A stretch of 64,000 nt of DNA, taken from contig OY740766.1 of NCBI GenBank assembly GCA_963513935.1, positions 1,084,001 through 1,148,000 on the forward strand, in the 5' to 3' direction. Below are positions 38,701 through 52,900 of the stretch, one piece after another. Within the stretch, counting starts at the first letter, position 1, and every line of letters begins with the position of its first letter. The DNA is from Aphrophora alni. Lineage: Eukaryota; Arthropoda; Insecta; Hemiptera; Aphrophoridae. The position numbers were made by a program, and so were the translations under genes. Below the pieces are notes generated by a model. It had not been told where the DNA came from. It did no database searches and saw only the letters and a program-made list of their open reading frames with translations.

Positions 38701-41700
38701 TGATTTTGTAGAGTATACGTCGTATGTATCAGTCACTAACAATTTAAGGTGTTTTCACATTACCCTGTCGTTTCCCATCACACCACTATGGCTTTGGGAA
38801 GGTCATTTGGTTGGTTGCCTAAATTTTTGAGAATGTTTTGTGTTTCACTGGCATATTGGAAATGAAAAAAGTAATTTAGAATATACTAAAATTAATCTTT
38901 ACTGCAATAATTAAACAAAAAATATGATATATTACAAATTACTTTAAAAATATTATTTTCTTAACCCTTTTTTTAACTTTTACATTTTAATCTAAAACGC
39001 TCATCAATTTGAAATGTACAAACGTCTATGCTAATGTAATAGTTAATTTTCACTATTTTTGTCCTAAAGGGCTTTGCTTGACATATTGTGAATGATTGTT
39101 TCAGGCAGACATTTGGTCGCTAGGTTGCACTATAGTGGAAATGGCCACAGGCAAACCACCTTTTATAGAACTTGGTTCACCCCAGGCAGCTGTATTTAAA
39201 GTGGGATATTATAAAGTCCATCCAGAAATCCCCAGTGAATTATCAGATAAGGCTAAATCGTTTATATTAAGGTGTTTTGAACCTGATCCAGATAAAAGGG
39301 CAGACGCTGCAGAGTTGTTGGAGGATAATTTCTTAACTGAGTAAGATTTCTCTAAGTATTTATCAGTTTAGATTTGACAGTACGAGTAATTATTTTGGTT
39401 TAATAACAATAGAAGTGGCTCTTGACTACCAGTAATGTGAATTTTATATTACCAATGGCGACCTCTTGTAAGTCAACTTAAACAGAATCACAATGGTTAT
39501 AAATCTTAATATACCATTTGTAAGATAACCTTTTATAATTTCACATAAAGTGTAACATTCACAGGAAACAGCTTTACAGACTTTGTAGCCATTCGATCAA
39601 TACTGTTATACAGACCCACAATGCAAAAATCAACCATTTTCCCACTCTATTACAACAGATAAATTTTGTACTTTATGCTTGATTTTGGTGTATAAATACT
39701 ACAGCTTCAACTATTTCTTCTAAATGCCTTGCAATGGACAGTGTCCTATTTTTATTCGTATAATTAATTTGTGTTTTTTGTCCTTGGATCTGAATTTTAA
39801 AAATGGCATGTGATTAGTAGTAGTCACAAAACCAAAATCTCCTTTTATTGATAAAAATATTATAAATGTGGTGGATTTTTTACATCAATTGAAAGTAGAG
39901 GTTTTGAAATTTCAAAATATCTAACGTTAAAGTTTGCAATTGATATTACGAGAATTGCGACAGTTGCCGGAAACAAAAACGACAATGTCGGTAGAGTATA
40001 GATGTTATCACTTTATTGTTCAATATTAGTATCAGTATTGTCAAGTTTGTATTTATTTTGCCTCATGATTTTTTTTTTTATTTTAATTTTTATTATTATT
40101 ATTTTTAGTTTTTTCTCCACACCAATACTGTATCTATTTTATAAAACCATATAAAAAAAAAAGTTTAGTTTCGATATTCAATACAAAATTGGCTAACATT
40201 TCATCAAAATTTGCATTATAATTGGAAATCTAGATCACCGGATATGCTTATAAATAACTTGTAATATGTTACTCACCGCCAGCAATCCTTTTTTGAAGTT
40301 TTTCCTTCAGTACATATATATTACCACTACACGTGTTTCAGACTTTTTACGTCCATCGTCGGGTGGTCAAAATACAATTAAAAACATTTAACACAATTTG
40401 TAAAAACACATAACACAAACAACACGCGCACGTGTAGTGGTAATATATATGTACTGAAGGAAAAACTTCAAAAAAGGATTGCTGGCGGTGAGTAACATAT
40501 TACAAAAAAATTTGCATATTTTACTTTTTTTGTTATACATATTTTAATTTTCCCTATGTTTAACATGACATGTTCTATTCCTGTAACATGGTGGTTATAT
40601 TCTATGGAATTTTATGTAAACAATGATGTATAACATGTTGGGAAAAGAATGTTATTTTTTAAATATTTTTTTTGGAAAACAATCTTACAAAATAAAAAAA
40701 ATAAAAATTTGTCACTCCAGAGTTGTACATTTGGTACTTTTAAAAGTTAGATCTAACTAAATTATTGTGTTTTTTTTTTTGTTTTTTTTTCATTTTCTTT
40801 TATTAACAGTAAAAATGCTCTTTTTTACTGTTATTCAGTTTTTATAGCAGTTGTTATTATAAATATTTTCCCTGCAATCTTCTATCATTCAAAAATAAGC
40901 ATATAGATAGACTCAGATGTATCATGTATTTTGACGGTTATAAGATACTTTAAAAAAAAAAAAAATTAAGTCTAAAATTTAAAAAAATAGATATACTTGT
41001 TTGCAAACTTTGGATGTATGTATTTCAACCATTATTTTTAACATGTCTTACATTAATGTTCCTAAGGCCACAGCATATGTCATTCAATAGTAGATTTAGA
41101 GACTGAACTCTTAAGACTTCAGTTCCAACTGAAATAGTTTAAGCACACATTGATTTCTTCTTATCCTAACACTGTCTCCATTATAACATTACTTGATAAA
41201 CACTGTATTTAAATATATTAAAACTTAAATACAAAACTATGCCTTGTCAATAATCCAATCTGTACAATTCCCAACAGTTATATCACATGAAAAATTAATA
41301 GCTGCAGTCATGTGTACAATTTTTGTACACAGTTCACAAATGAGATTTCTAGATTAAGTTTGTAGTTGAAATGTTAAGGAAAGTTTTACATATTTATTTT
41401 ATTATGTATATAAGTGTCGCATCATGAAGAATGTTTAATTGATAATATCAATATAAAAAATATACCTCTTCTTTGTTTTTTTTTTAGAAAAAAGAAAACA
41501 TCTAGAGCGCTTGTTGCCCCTCAAGAATTAATTCGTAGTATCTCAGTTCCAGCAGACAAAGCATTAATAAAAACCAATATTACCAATAATCACATGACTA
41601 ATATTAATACTGTTTGTATCACCAACAGTATATCCAACAGTAGAACACCAATGTCGCCAACTGAGGAAACGTAAGTTCTTCTCGTTCAGCTCAATTTTAT

Positions 41701-43845
41701 TCACACTTTCATGCATGTTGGGTTTGATTTATTTATGTTGAATTTTTTTTTTTTTAATCACTTGGAAATGGTGTAACACATTACCTGTTTTGATTTTAGA
41801 ATTTTGAATTTGGTTGTCTGAAAATATAATCAAAATGTGGTTTAAATTCTTAAAACTAGCATTTTTACATTAAAGTTGTTTCTCTTATGTTTTCACCTGA
41901 TATAAACTATAATAAGTTATTAATAAAGAGATACTGTATTGTTAAGCATACATCAAACATAAGTTTTCAACAAAATTATCTAATTACATAAAATTTTATC
42001 AAATTTAATCAATTAACAAGCCGAGATCGTTAAAACCAAGTTCAACTGTATTTACATTTTTTACAAGTAAAATCAGTTTTTGTCTTTTGGTAGTTTGTAG
42101 AATTTTAAAATTGATTAAAGTAATGACTACTAATCTTTGTTGTTTTTGCTAAAGTTACTATCCTTCTTCTTGTTACAAAATGGTTTATATCAGTATATCT
42201 AACTATTTATAATTTACGGTTATAATCCACAAAATTATTGATTTGTCATTAGTTAATAATATTAGTGTCATTGAAATTTTAGTGAATAAACATACTCTTT
42301 TAATATATTTCACCAACACAAATATCATTATCATTTTGTTTGAGTAATTAATCACCCTGATTTAGCACAGTTGCATTATTTATTGAAAAAACTGGGAATG
42401 TTTATAATTTATAAAAGGTTTATGGTAGCTTTTGTTAAGTTTTTAAAAACTAATATTTTATTGCAATAAAAAAATTAGTTTCTTATTGTTTTAATGAGCG
42501 ATTAATATAGTTTTTAATATCATTTGTGGATCAACTGGTTTTGACCTAGAAGTTTGTATTTAATCAATCAAATTTAGAGAAACCGTAAAACAAGCAGCAT
42601 TTTCTAAATTTTTTGCTTAATATTTTTTTGCATAACAAACATATATTCAATGAATTATGTGCCAAATTTGACTGAATGAATCATACTAAAATGTTGGCTA
42701 ATAGAAAGATTAGTGTTCATTGTTTCTCTAATTTTAAATTATGAAGAAGCAAAACTAAAAGTGCTCCTATTTTTTGTCATAAAAACATATTTGAGATTAT
42801 TGAATGGAAATTATTAAACTTTACACAAGAAGCTATTCTTGAAAACTATTTAAATGGCCATCATTTTTTAATTTTATTGACCAACAAATTTGGTCAAACT
42901 AATGTGTAATGTAAAATTGGAATTTTTTTTTTTAATACAAGAAAAGTGGTTATGGCTTAATCAAGGCCATTTCTTTCTAAAGAATTATTATTTAATTTTT
43001 AGCTTTGAAGTTTTATGTTTGTTTCAATAAAACACACTTATTATTATTACAGGTGAAATTGCATCTCTGATTATAGGAATGTTAAATGTTACATGTTAAA
43101 TAATTTTTATTTACAATGAAATAAACTAAAAATTAGAATTACCAATGTGCTACTCAGAACACATTTTAAACTAAAAGGTTTCATTATTCTCTTATTTTTC
43201 AAGTATGCAATTCTGTTTAAATATTTGTTAGAATTTTCAAATTTTTAAGTGACACAGGGTTCTGTTTTATTCTGCTGAAAATTTAAATTTGTATTTATTA
43301 TTCAACTTTGAATTCAAAATTAAATTGGGAGTATGGCCACTCGGTACATTAGCATTGAAATATCTGTTGAAACCTAGAAGAGAAAATTTGAAATTTCTAT
43401 TTAATATCAGATTTTGGTGAAATACAATGAAAATATTCAGTTTGAATTATTATTGAAAAATGTTAAAAACCCTCAAATTTGGAGGTCAAGAACATTCGAG
43501 AACATATTATTTCATTTCTAGCCAATTTCTATAAGTTTCAAAACAAAAGTAAGTTTGCCCAGCTAGTTTGCAAAAACTATTGAAATATTGGCTAAAATCA
43601 TTCAGAAATGTCTCGGTTATATGTTAAATTAGTTTTATTATTATGAAATTCAGAACGGTATTAAATCTGATTACCTAGTTTGTCAACTAATTTTTAAATA
43701 ATTAACTACTAGGTTAAAAAAGAAGAAGAAAAAAAATACAAATTTCTTTTTTCCCTTGAATAAAATAGAATTGTGTTAAAATTTGAAGGTTTTTAACAGT
43801 TATGCTAACTGATGACCAGATAACTTTCATTTTGAATTACAACAC

Positions 43846-43901
<56 letters not shown>

Positions 43902-46900
43902 TAGAACCCCTCAAACTCGACACAATGTGGACTTTAAGGTTGTCGAGTTTGGGGGTTGTCGAGTTTTAGGGAACTTTGGTATTTAATGGTTAGGTTTGCA
44001 ACAAATACTCAAAATTATTTTAAATAACTGTACATTTATTGATTATCAATGATTAAACGTTTATTGCAAAAAAGTCCCTGCCTGACAACAAAAAAATAGT
44101 GTGTTCAATCACACATTAAAATTAAATTTATCGATCGGTCAAATGAGATTTAAAAAGTGTTGGCCTTGTACAATAGGTTTAGTAAACTAAAAAGACCTAT
44201 CCTAATATGCTGTAATAAAATTTACAGTAAAGTCTACAGTAAAAAACAGACAGTCCATTAAATATTTTTAAAGATTAAAACAATTTTATATAAAAAAAAC
44301 AAAAAAAAAACATTAGAGCAAAGTTAGCATTGTTTGAAAAAACTTTTGATTGATCTTTGCTTTTCATTTTCGACTGGACGTCTGGCAGCTTCATCTTGAA
44401 GTCGCCGAAGAAAAATAATGTCCATACCAAACACAGTCCAATACAAATGCTATAAATTGAACTGCTGATCGCATATAATTAAGAGTCGGATCATTTTTCT
44501 CACATGGTTAAGACCTTTATTGCAAAACTTGAATCATAGTTCTACGACGCTCCTTTGAATTGTTATGACAAAGACTTGCCGCTTACTTTAATGGAATCGG
44601 TGCTAATGACCGGTAGCATCAGGGTGGTTAGGCGCTTGGGTTCACAACAATATGAATGTTTTGACAACAAATGTTTAGGGCTGTCCTGGTCTACCTGGAC
44701 CCTTTATCTTTAACTTTGGCCTCTACTATACAGTAGGATTAGAAAGTGGCTAGACAAAGGAGCATCCCTCACAGCTGTATAAACAAAAGTAACAAGCCTC
44801 AACCTCCGGGCATCTGGCAGGCGCACATGGCGTAAAACAATGCAGTGAATGACCTTGGAAATCCCATGCTCTTTGTCACTGGCCCTGTCGAGTTTGACGG
44901 AATGTCGAGTTTGAGGGGGTCGAGTTTGAGGGGTTCTACTGTATATATATAATAATATATATATAATAATATATAATGTTTTCCCTTTTATCAATTTTCC
45001 AGCATTAATCCAAACTGATTGCCACATCTCCATTCATTTTGAATTTCATCAAAATAAGATAATAAATTTTAAATATTCTTTGTAATAGAACACTGAATTT
45101 TATAAATTCTATATATTTAACTAATAGTTGATAGTCATTCAATATGGTTGCCAAAGCTTCATTGTGAATTCCATTAATATCAGGTAATAAACACAAATTT
45201 TAATTCTTTATCAAATAAAATAAAATGTTGGACCTCCTAAAAAATAATATTCAACAAAATTTTGAATATGTTTTGATTAGTAGATCATGGATATTATGGC
45301 AAATTTCACCTTTGAAACATTTACAATTTATTTCATTTTAAAATTGCAATATTTAATGTGAAAATATCTAAAGCCAGAGATAATATTATCAATTTTTATT
45401 TAAATTTGTATGAATACTCAAAACACATTCTGAGAGTCATTATTAGTGTTTATTCAATGTATTATTTGGCCCGGGTACCATCTGCCACGAAGGTGACTGC
45501 AATAACTCCTTACAAAAGAAAATTTACTAATATTTATTATATTTTTGTTTTCATTTGTGGTGATGAAATTTGGTGTGGGATAACTTTTGCTTTCTAAATA
45601 ATTATGTTTACCCATAATAATTCAAAGTTTTAATTATTTATGAACAAACATTTTTATAACTAAATAGTTTTAATATTTTGTAGGAAGCTATACATTTAAT
45701 ATAGTGTGCTATGTTTAAGTATTGCAATTTTAACAGATAAATGAATCTACTGATTTCAATGACTCTGTCAAATTTCTGTCATCATGCAGTTTTTAAACTA
45801 CAATAGGTGGTTTTTATTTGATAAATTATCACCATCGCATGCATTTGAATTTCTCTTCTTACCTTATCCAACATAAGACAAAATGAAGTATCCTTCTAAA
45901 AGGTTTTCTCAAGAAGAATATTTTCTTTTGTAATACAGGTCATTATGATTAAATATTATCTGATGAGAAACAGCATGCATTTGCTAAATGTACCATTAAC
46001 ATGTGGATGTAGAAATTTAAACAATGAAATTAATGAATTTCTGATAATTTTTATTCATTTTCATAAGTTTTAAAGTGTATTGTAATGTTTAATTGCATTT
46101 ATTCTGGCATTTCCATATTTTATTATTTCTCTATTTCTTGGTAGTTGCTTTTTAACTATTTTAAAAGGCAGTGTGTCTTTTGATATTTTTTATATCACAA
46201 CGCACAAGGGCTCACTTAAAATGAGTACGAGTTTGACAAGGTAATTGGGTTGGATCCCTCCCCCTCTTTCATCTTTCCTATCAGATCAGATCTATATTGA
46301 ACTTTTCTGACCCTGGTGCTATTAGAGTAATAAAAGGGTGGGGGTGGGGGTTCTCTATTTTTGTGTGAAAAGGACGATGACTGAGATGGTTTTTCACCTT
46401 TAAACAAAATAATAATACTAATAAAATAATAATCTTGTATCTCAAAAATAAAAATAACTATTTGATATGAAATGTTATTGATAGTAGTACATTTGAGATA
46501 ATTCTCTAGTATCTTTCAATTTGAACAGCTGATTCAGACTCAGCTAATTAGCCTCTGATGTATGTATGTAATAATCATTGCTATTTTTGTATTTACAAGG
46601 ATAATTATTTAAAATTTACACCATCAAACTTAAATTTAAATCTAACCATAATATATGTTGAAGGATAAAATAAAGCAAAAGCTTAAAGTTTCAAATATTT
46701 TAATAATACAAATGAGCTACAATTGTTTCGCCTTGCGGCATCATCGGGCAACATGTAGCTCATTTATATTATTAAAATATTTAAAACTTTAAGCTTTTGC
46801 TTTATTTTATCCCTGAATATGGAGTTTCAACAAGAAATATCTGCTATTACATTAAAGTTTATATATGTTGAAATTTATTTTAAAATATGAAAGCTCTTAC

Positions 46901-49900
46901 AAATATGTCTCAAAATCTAAACGTGTAATTTAATGTTGGTCTAGATCAATTGATTAGGCAATTTGTAAAAACATATGTCCTCTCCTCTAAAAGGTTTTCA
47001 TTTGTTGCGAAAACATTAATTTAAAAACATAAATTTCATACTAATCTTTAACCATAAATCAGTCGCTAAATATTTCGTACCTCAGCATAGTAATAATCAA
47101 TTACTAAAATTATGCTAGAAATTAATCCAGCCAATTCTTAAAATTTAAAGCCAAGTTTGTTAATTTGAATTGTGTAAATTTATTTTTGTAGTTTTAATAT
47201 CAAAATAATGGGTCGCAGTGTCTATTATCGTTTAAAGTTTACATTATGTAAATTAATCCAAAAGAAAATTAAAATAAATTTATATTGTAAATATGTTTGG
47301 CATTATTGTAATTTTATTTATTAACATTTATAAACTTATGAATTTATTATACATTTGTAAATTGACATACATATAGTCAACAATTATTGTTTAATAATTT
47401 TTTGGTCCTCGCTTGAAATGGTCAGACCTGATTTAAAGAAAACTGCATGGTGATGGTTGATAGATAGTCTTGATTCTGTTTGCATTACATAAATGAGCAC
47501 AATATTAGGATTTGATTTTAACCTAGCTTGGTGTTAGTGTGGTGTGTGCGTTTGTACAGTGTTTTGAAGACTAAGTCACACCCTGTCAAGAATAAAGGTG
47601 CTTCATCACTGCTTCCGCCAATCCACATGCCTTCTGCCATGTCGTGTAACAGGTATGCATTCAACTATATTTTGTCTAATAATTAGCATCTAGGCCCTTT
47701 ATGTTTTACTTTCAATATTTGTTTGTAATTTACAACTATTGTTGAAATATATATATTTATGAGATAAGCCTTAACCATAATTACAATTTAACACGTTACC
47801 TGCCATATCGGACCGAAACTAAGGTGACTGTACATGCAGCGTTACGGCACGATCGGACCGATAAAGTCACTGACGTAATGTTTTGTTTTGTGGCTCACAG
47901 TTCGATAGTGCAGCAACCTATCAGCATATTTTGGTATTCTCTGGATTGGGTAAAGACGTGTGTTAGACATAGTATATTGTATGCTTTAATAACCGTTACC
48001 ATGGTTACTCAATATCATATTAAAATCAGTGGATATTTTCACTTTCTTGTCGGCACGATCGGACCGATTAAAAATTTTACAAAAACATTTTGATTTAGTA
48101 ATGAATAATTCATAAAGAATACAGTTGTAAAATAAATATATGTATTTATAAAATAAAAATTAGACAAATAAAATAGTGAGCTTGCCAACATAAAGAAATA
48201 AAATAGCCCGTTTAGATTTTTTTTTTTTAACATGAAAATTACCTCGGTCCAATCGGACCTAAACGTTATACAACGATTAAAATTAAAGCCAAAAAATTGC
48301 ATTTCGGTCCGATCGGTCTCGGAACTATATATATGCATAAATGTAAATAAAATTAGTAAATACTATTGCCTTATATTATTTAACATAGGTAGATGCAAAA
48401 ATAATAATGGAAAAATAATTTGGTAATCGTGGCACTCATGGCAAGAGTATCGTATTAGGCCTTGGCAGCTAACGTGTTAATGCTTTCAATTATGTATTAA
48501 AATCTTTCTTTTATTTTTATAAGCCAGTAATGTTATTTAATTTTGTAATTATTTTTAAATAATTGCTAATTAAATACTAAAACCCTACAAGTCAGTTTCT
48601 TATATATTTATTTCATAATTGTTGCATTTCAAAAGTGTCAAATCAAATGCTGTTCTCAAATTAAATGCATTTGCATGCTTTTTAAGATTTCACCACTAAA
48701 AATGCTATATTTTTTCTGTCCTGCACTTCAGATTCTATTGTAATACATATGTTTGACGTAACTATCTATTGCATTTGCTTCCTCTTGTAACGATACCCTA
48801 TATAAGTCCTACTATCATCCTTAGAAAATTTTAAGCAGCGTACATAATCTCTTTGTGGAATTATCCGAATTCAGCGGAAAATATTACCTCACTCTGTATT
48901 CAGTATTGCTATATTTATAGAGAATAATAGAAAACTTTACTTTTTTTGCTCAGATTATTTCCCAACATCCAAATATTCACTGGTGCAATATCCAAGTCTT
49001 GATGGAACACTTTATTATATAAATTAGTATTGTATTCAATGTTAGCGAATTCCTCATTAATGAAAACTAGAAGTTGTTCGATTCTATGTTCTTTTTTTGG
49101 GGAGGAGGTATAAAAAATTCTTCACCACACTCAGTAAAAAGAAATCTATCAATGTGGTATCAGGTGAGTTAGATGACATTTCAATGGAATGCTTCATCCA
49201 AGTACGCAGGGACAGCTATGACGTAAAGTGGTGTGCCACCATAATTTGGAAAACAAACTTCAATAAAAATTTTAGAGTGAATCTAAAAACCTGCAAGTGC
49301 ATAATTCTGCAGCATTTTGAAAGTATTCATCTCCTATTACTGTCCCATGAAAAACATATCTCCCAAGTACTCCAAAATTTGAGATAGCATCCTATACTAT
49401 AATAGCCCCAGTTTATTTAGGCGTTGATCTAACAATCATATCGATTTTCAGTGTAGCAATAAATACAATTGTGTCAATAACCTGACAATTTAAAAATGAT
49501 CTCATTAGACCTCACAATTGTAATAGGTTAGGATCATATTTAAATGCATTAAGCATCAGCTCACATAATTGCAATATCTTGACTGAGTCGTATGCAGGTA
49601 ATCTATGGAATGACAACTTATTATTTGTGTGAAGAACTCTCTGAATGGACATTGTTTAGCTGATTGGTCGATGTTTTTGAGCTCTGATTAACTGCCAAAC
49701 AAATTCACATATTTCTGACTTCCATAAAATCCGTCTTTGACAGCCAGAATGAGAAAAATTGTGTTTATTAATAATATTAAGGACCATTATTTTTTATGGT
49801 ACATCCATTAAAGAACACGTACTCTCTCTCTCACAGTACTGGAATTAGTACAAAGCACAGCATGAGGAAAGATTGGAAGAAAAATGTTCGTTCGGGACTG

Positions 49901-52900
49901 GCTCTGATAGAAGTTGTAGCTTTTTCCTTTTAAAACTTTTTCAATGCAAATACTCTTTTCCCTTTTGTTAACATGTTAAGAATACAAAATTCATGACACT
50001 ATAATTCACAACACATTTTATAGGATAGAAAAGCAGCTGTTATTATAAGACACATTGACTGTGTTACTAACATTAAAAACAAAAAATATTATACTTTAGG
50101 GTGATACAACTCTACAATTTGATTCATTTGAGTTGAAAATGTGAAATGAATTTTGGGCCACCTTATATTTTTAAGAATGCCATTGGAAAGAATTGTTACT
50201 GCCACATAAGAATCCTAGAAATATCTCTACCCATCTACTGCAGCTCTTAGTCTCTCGTGAAATATCTCATATTGACTGAGAACTAAAATCCGGGTATTTT
50301 GAATATGTGGTTAACTGGTTAACGAGTAATTGTAAAAAAAGTTTAATTTTTGGGACCTTTTTTTTTAAAGCGCAAGGAAATTTCTAAATATTTATAATTA
50401 CTACACAGTGTTCAGTAGCGTTTTAAAATCCACCCTGATTTTTATTTATTAGCCAAAGTTTATACCCAAATTATTATTATTTGGGTATATATAAATTTCT
50501 TGTATATACAAATTTACAAAAGTGTTTTAATTAAATGTACTAGTTGTGATGCAATAAAAATGAGACATATCCATTCATTTTATTTTTACAATTCAAAAAT
50601 TATCTGTCAATGAAGTTTAATTTATAAACTGTATCAACTTTATAAATTGTAATTATATTTCTGTAAATATTGTTACTGTAAATAAAAAGAACAAAGAAAT
50701 TAAGATAATAAAAAAAAAAAAAAATTTTAAAAACAACATAGGGCTGAATAACTTAAGGAATATCACTTTGCTCTAAAACCCATTCAAACTTTACCTTTTT
50801 CTTTTGAAATTCTCTTTAAATTTTCTGAAATAGATTACTAATTTTAATTATTTTTTAAAGCAGATTCTTATGCTTTTGATCTACTGAGTTAACATGTGCT
50901 AAAGATTTTAAACATTTTTTACTATAGATCCTGTATCTTGTATTAATGAATGTGTCGTTGCATTTATATTTTGTACATCGAAATAACATTGTTTAATATG
51001 TTGCAAATATTTACAAAGATATGGAAACAATAAAGCCCATTAATTAAGGGCATCTATATCACCCAAATATGCTTTCGTTGGATGTTATTGCACTAAACAT
51101 GATTTTTTTTTCCAGTTTGTCAATGCTAAGTGAGACTGAACAGTCAGATTTGAGTATAACCAGACGTAGCTCATCAGGAGGCTTACTATCACCTGAAGTG
51201 GATAATGGATTGCGAGGGCCTGTCGGTACACCTACAGAACAAGATGGATTTTATTTACTGAAGAAGGATTCTCAGAGGCGCATGACTTTATCCAGAGTTC
51301 TGAATCAGGATCAGAATAATATTTGTCAAGTTTGGCTCAAGAACATAATCCAAGAAGTTGGCGAAACTGTTATTAATATGGTGAGTATTTCAAGATAATA
51401 AATGTAGTGTAGAGTTGATTAGACAATCCTGTTATTAATAAACGATTATTGTAGTACATGTCTATTATAACATTTAAATTGTTTTATCACTCTGTAGAAT
51501 GTAAAAGTGTCATAACACTACATTATACCCTATTATATAATTTTCTGTAACATATAATTAATTAAACAATCTTTAAAATCTTACGCAAATATTTTCAACA
51601 TAATGAGTAAGCTTATAAATAGACTGTTATCAGAACAAATAATATTTCCAGGGTCATTTAGAAATACTAATGAGGGGAATGAGAGAGTACATTGCAGATC
51701 AGCATAGAGAAGTTCTAGAGACTGCTATACATACTTTAAAGGAAGATTTGGAATTTGATTCTGCTGCCATAAACCATCTTTATCTTGCCATTTATCTCTT
51801 TCAAGATGCTGTGAGTATATCAAAATATCATTAAATTTTTTTTTTATTTTGAATGTTTTTTATGTTAAAACACATAGCAAATATTTTAAAAAAAAGTGTG
51901 AATGAAGCTCTCTATTTATTCAAATAATTAAAAACTACATTACAAATTTAATTATTTACACCTTGTTCAATGATATTTGTACACTTCAATTAACAAATTA
52001 TAATTTTAACACAATTAACTAAAAAATTTTTAAATGTTTGAAGGATAACTGTGACAAAATTCACAATAAGGAAAACAAAGAAGTGTCATATTATTTGTTA
52101 ATATTTATTTGTTTGGTTTTATGGTCGCCTAAGAATATTCTAAGTCAAATTTAATTTTTATAATTATTTGTTTGGTTTATTTCATACGGTATGCACGGAA
52201 ATAAACAGTACTAAAAATGAATCAGCTGTAGCTGCCTTCTCGATCAGCTGTGTCAACTTTTGATTGTTGCCACGTCTTCGTGATTATTATTTCTTTCTTA
52301 TTTGAGGTTAGTTTTTGCTGATATGGTGCTAACTACTGCAGAGAAAGCTTTTATCGTAGAGCATTATTTTCGCTCATGTGGGAATTGGCGTGCGTGTGGG
52401 CCAAGTTTGTCACACACTGCATTAAGTTTTCAGGAACATTTTCACAAAAACCCACCTAGTAATGCTGTGATTATTAGTGTTGTTCAAAAATTTCAAAGAA
52501 CAAGTAGTGTTTTGACGCAGCGGAAAGGCTTCACGTCACCCAACAAATGAAAACAACAAGGGCTGTCTGTACAAATGAAAATGACAGGAGAGTGTTGTAG
52601 CAAGTGTTACAGTCACCGAAAAGAAGCATAAACTGAACATCTTTGAAACTGAATATAAGCAATACGTCGTTGAGAAGAATGTTTGAAAAAAATGGTGGTT
52701 TTACAACATACAAACTGGGCAACCTTTGAACTGTATAAACAAAACCGTCAGAGTTCAGTACTGCGCTTCAATGTTAGCAATGTGTTATGGAGAACCTGAG
52801 TTTCTGAGTGATGATGGTTTTCAGATGAATGTCATGTTAATGGTTTCATAAACAAGCAGACAACACGTTTTCTTGGGTTTGAACATCCTGACAGTGTTGT

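Larger units (their letters stand above)
39341..41487 (+). other. Ask1 intron 15
   Basis: Contains the inverted repeat at 40259-40504. Remaining sequence is AT-rich with poly-A and poly-T runs. Confidence 0.5.
41671..47559 (+). other. Ask1 intron 16 (5.9 kb)
   Basis: Contains the pogo-like element at 43899-44941, a (TA)n run just left of it and the inverted repeat at 46663-46812. The rest, including 41671-43850 and 44960-46660, is AT-rich with nothing recognised. Confidence 0.5.
47653..51115 (+). other. Ask1 intron 17
   Basis: Contains the TTAA element at 47792-48476 and a mariner-type relic around 49070-49400. 50300-51115 is AT-rich and empty. Confidence 0.5.

Noticed and set aside
38439..38703. 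Overlapping open frames on both strands in intron 14
   Set aside because: No family recognised, no splice context in phase with Ask1, and the kinase alignment is already continuous from exon 14 to 15.
44710..45196. Minus-strand open frames of 107 and 63 codons
   Set aside because: The first overlaps a pogo-like non-coding element and runs through its terminal repeat; the second is AT-rich with no homology.
49097..49387. Plus-strand 96-codon frame
   Set aside because: It is the antisense of a mariner-type transposase relic that reads on the minus strand.
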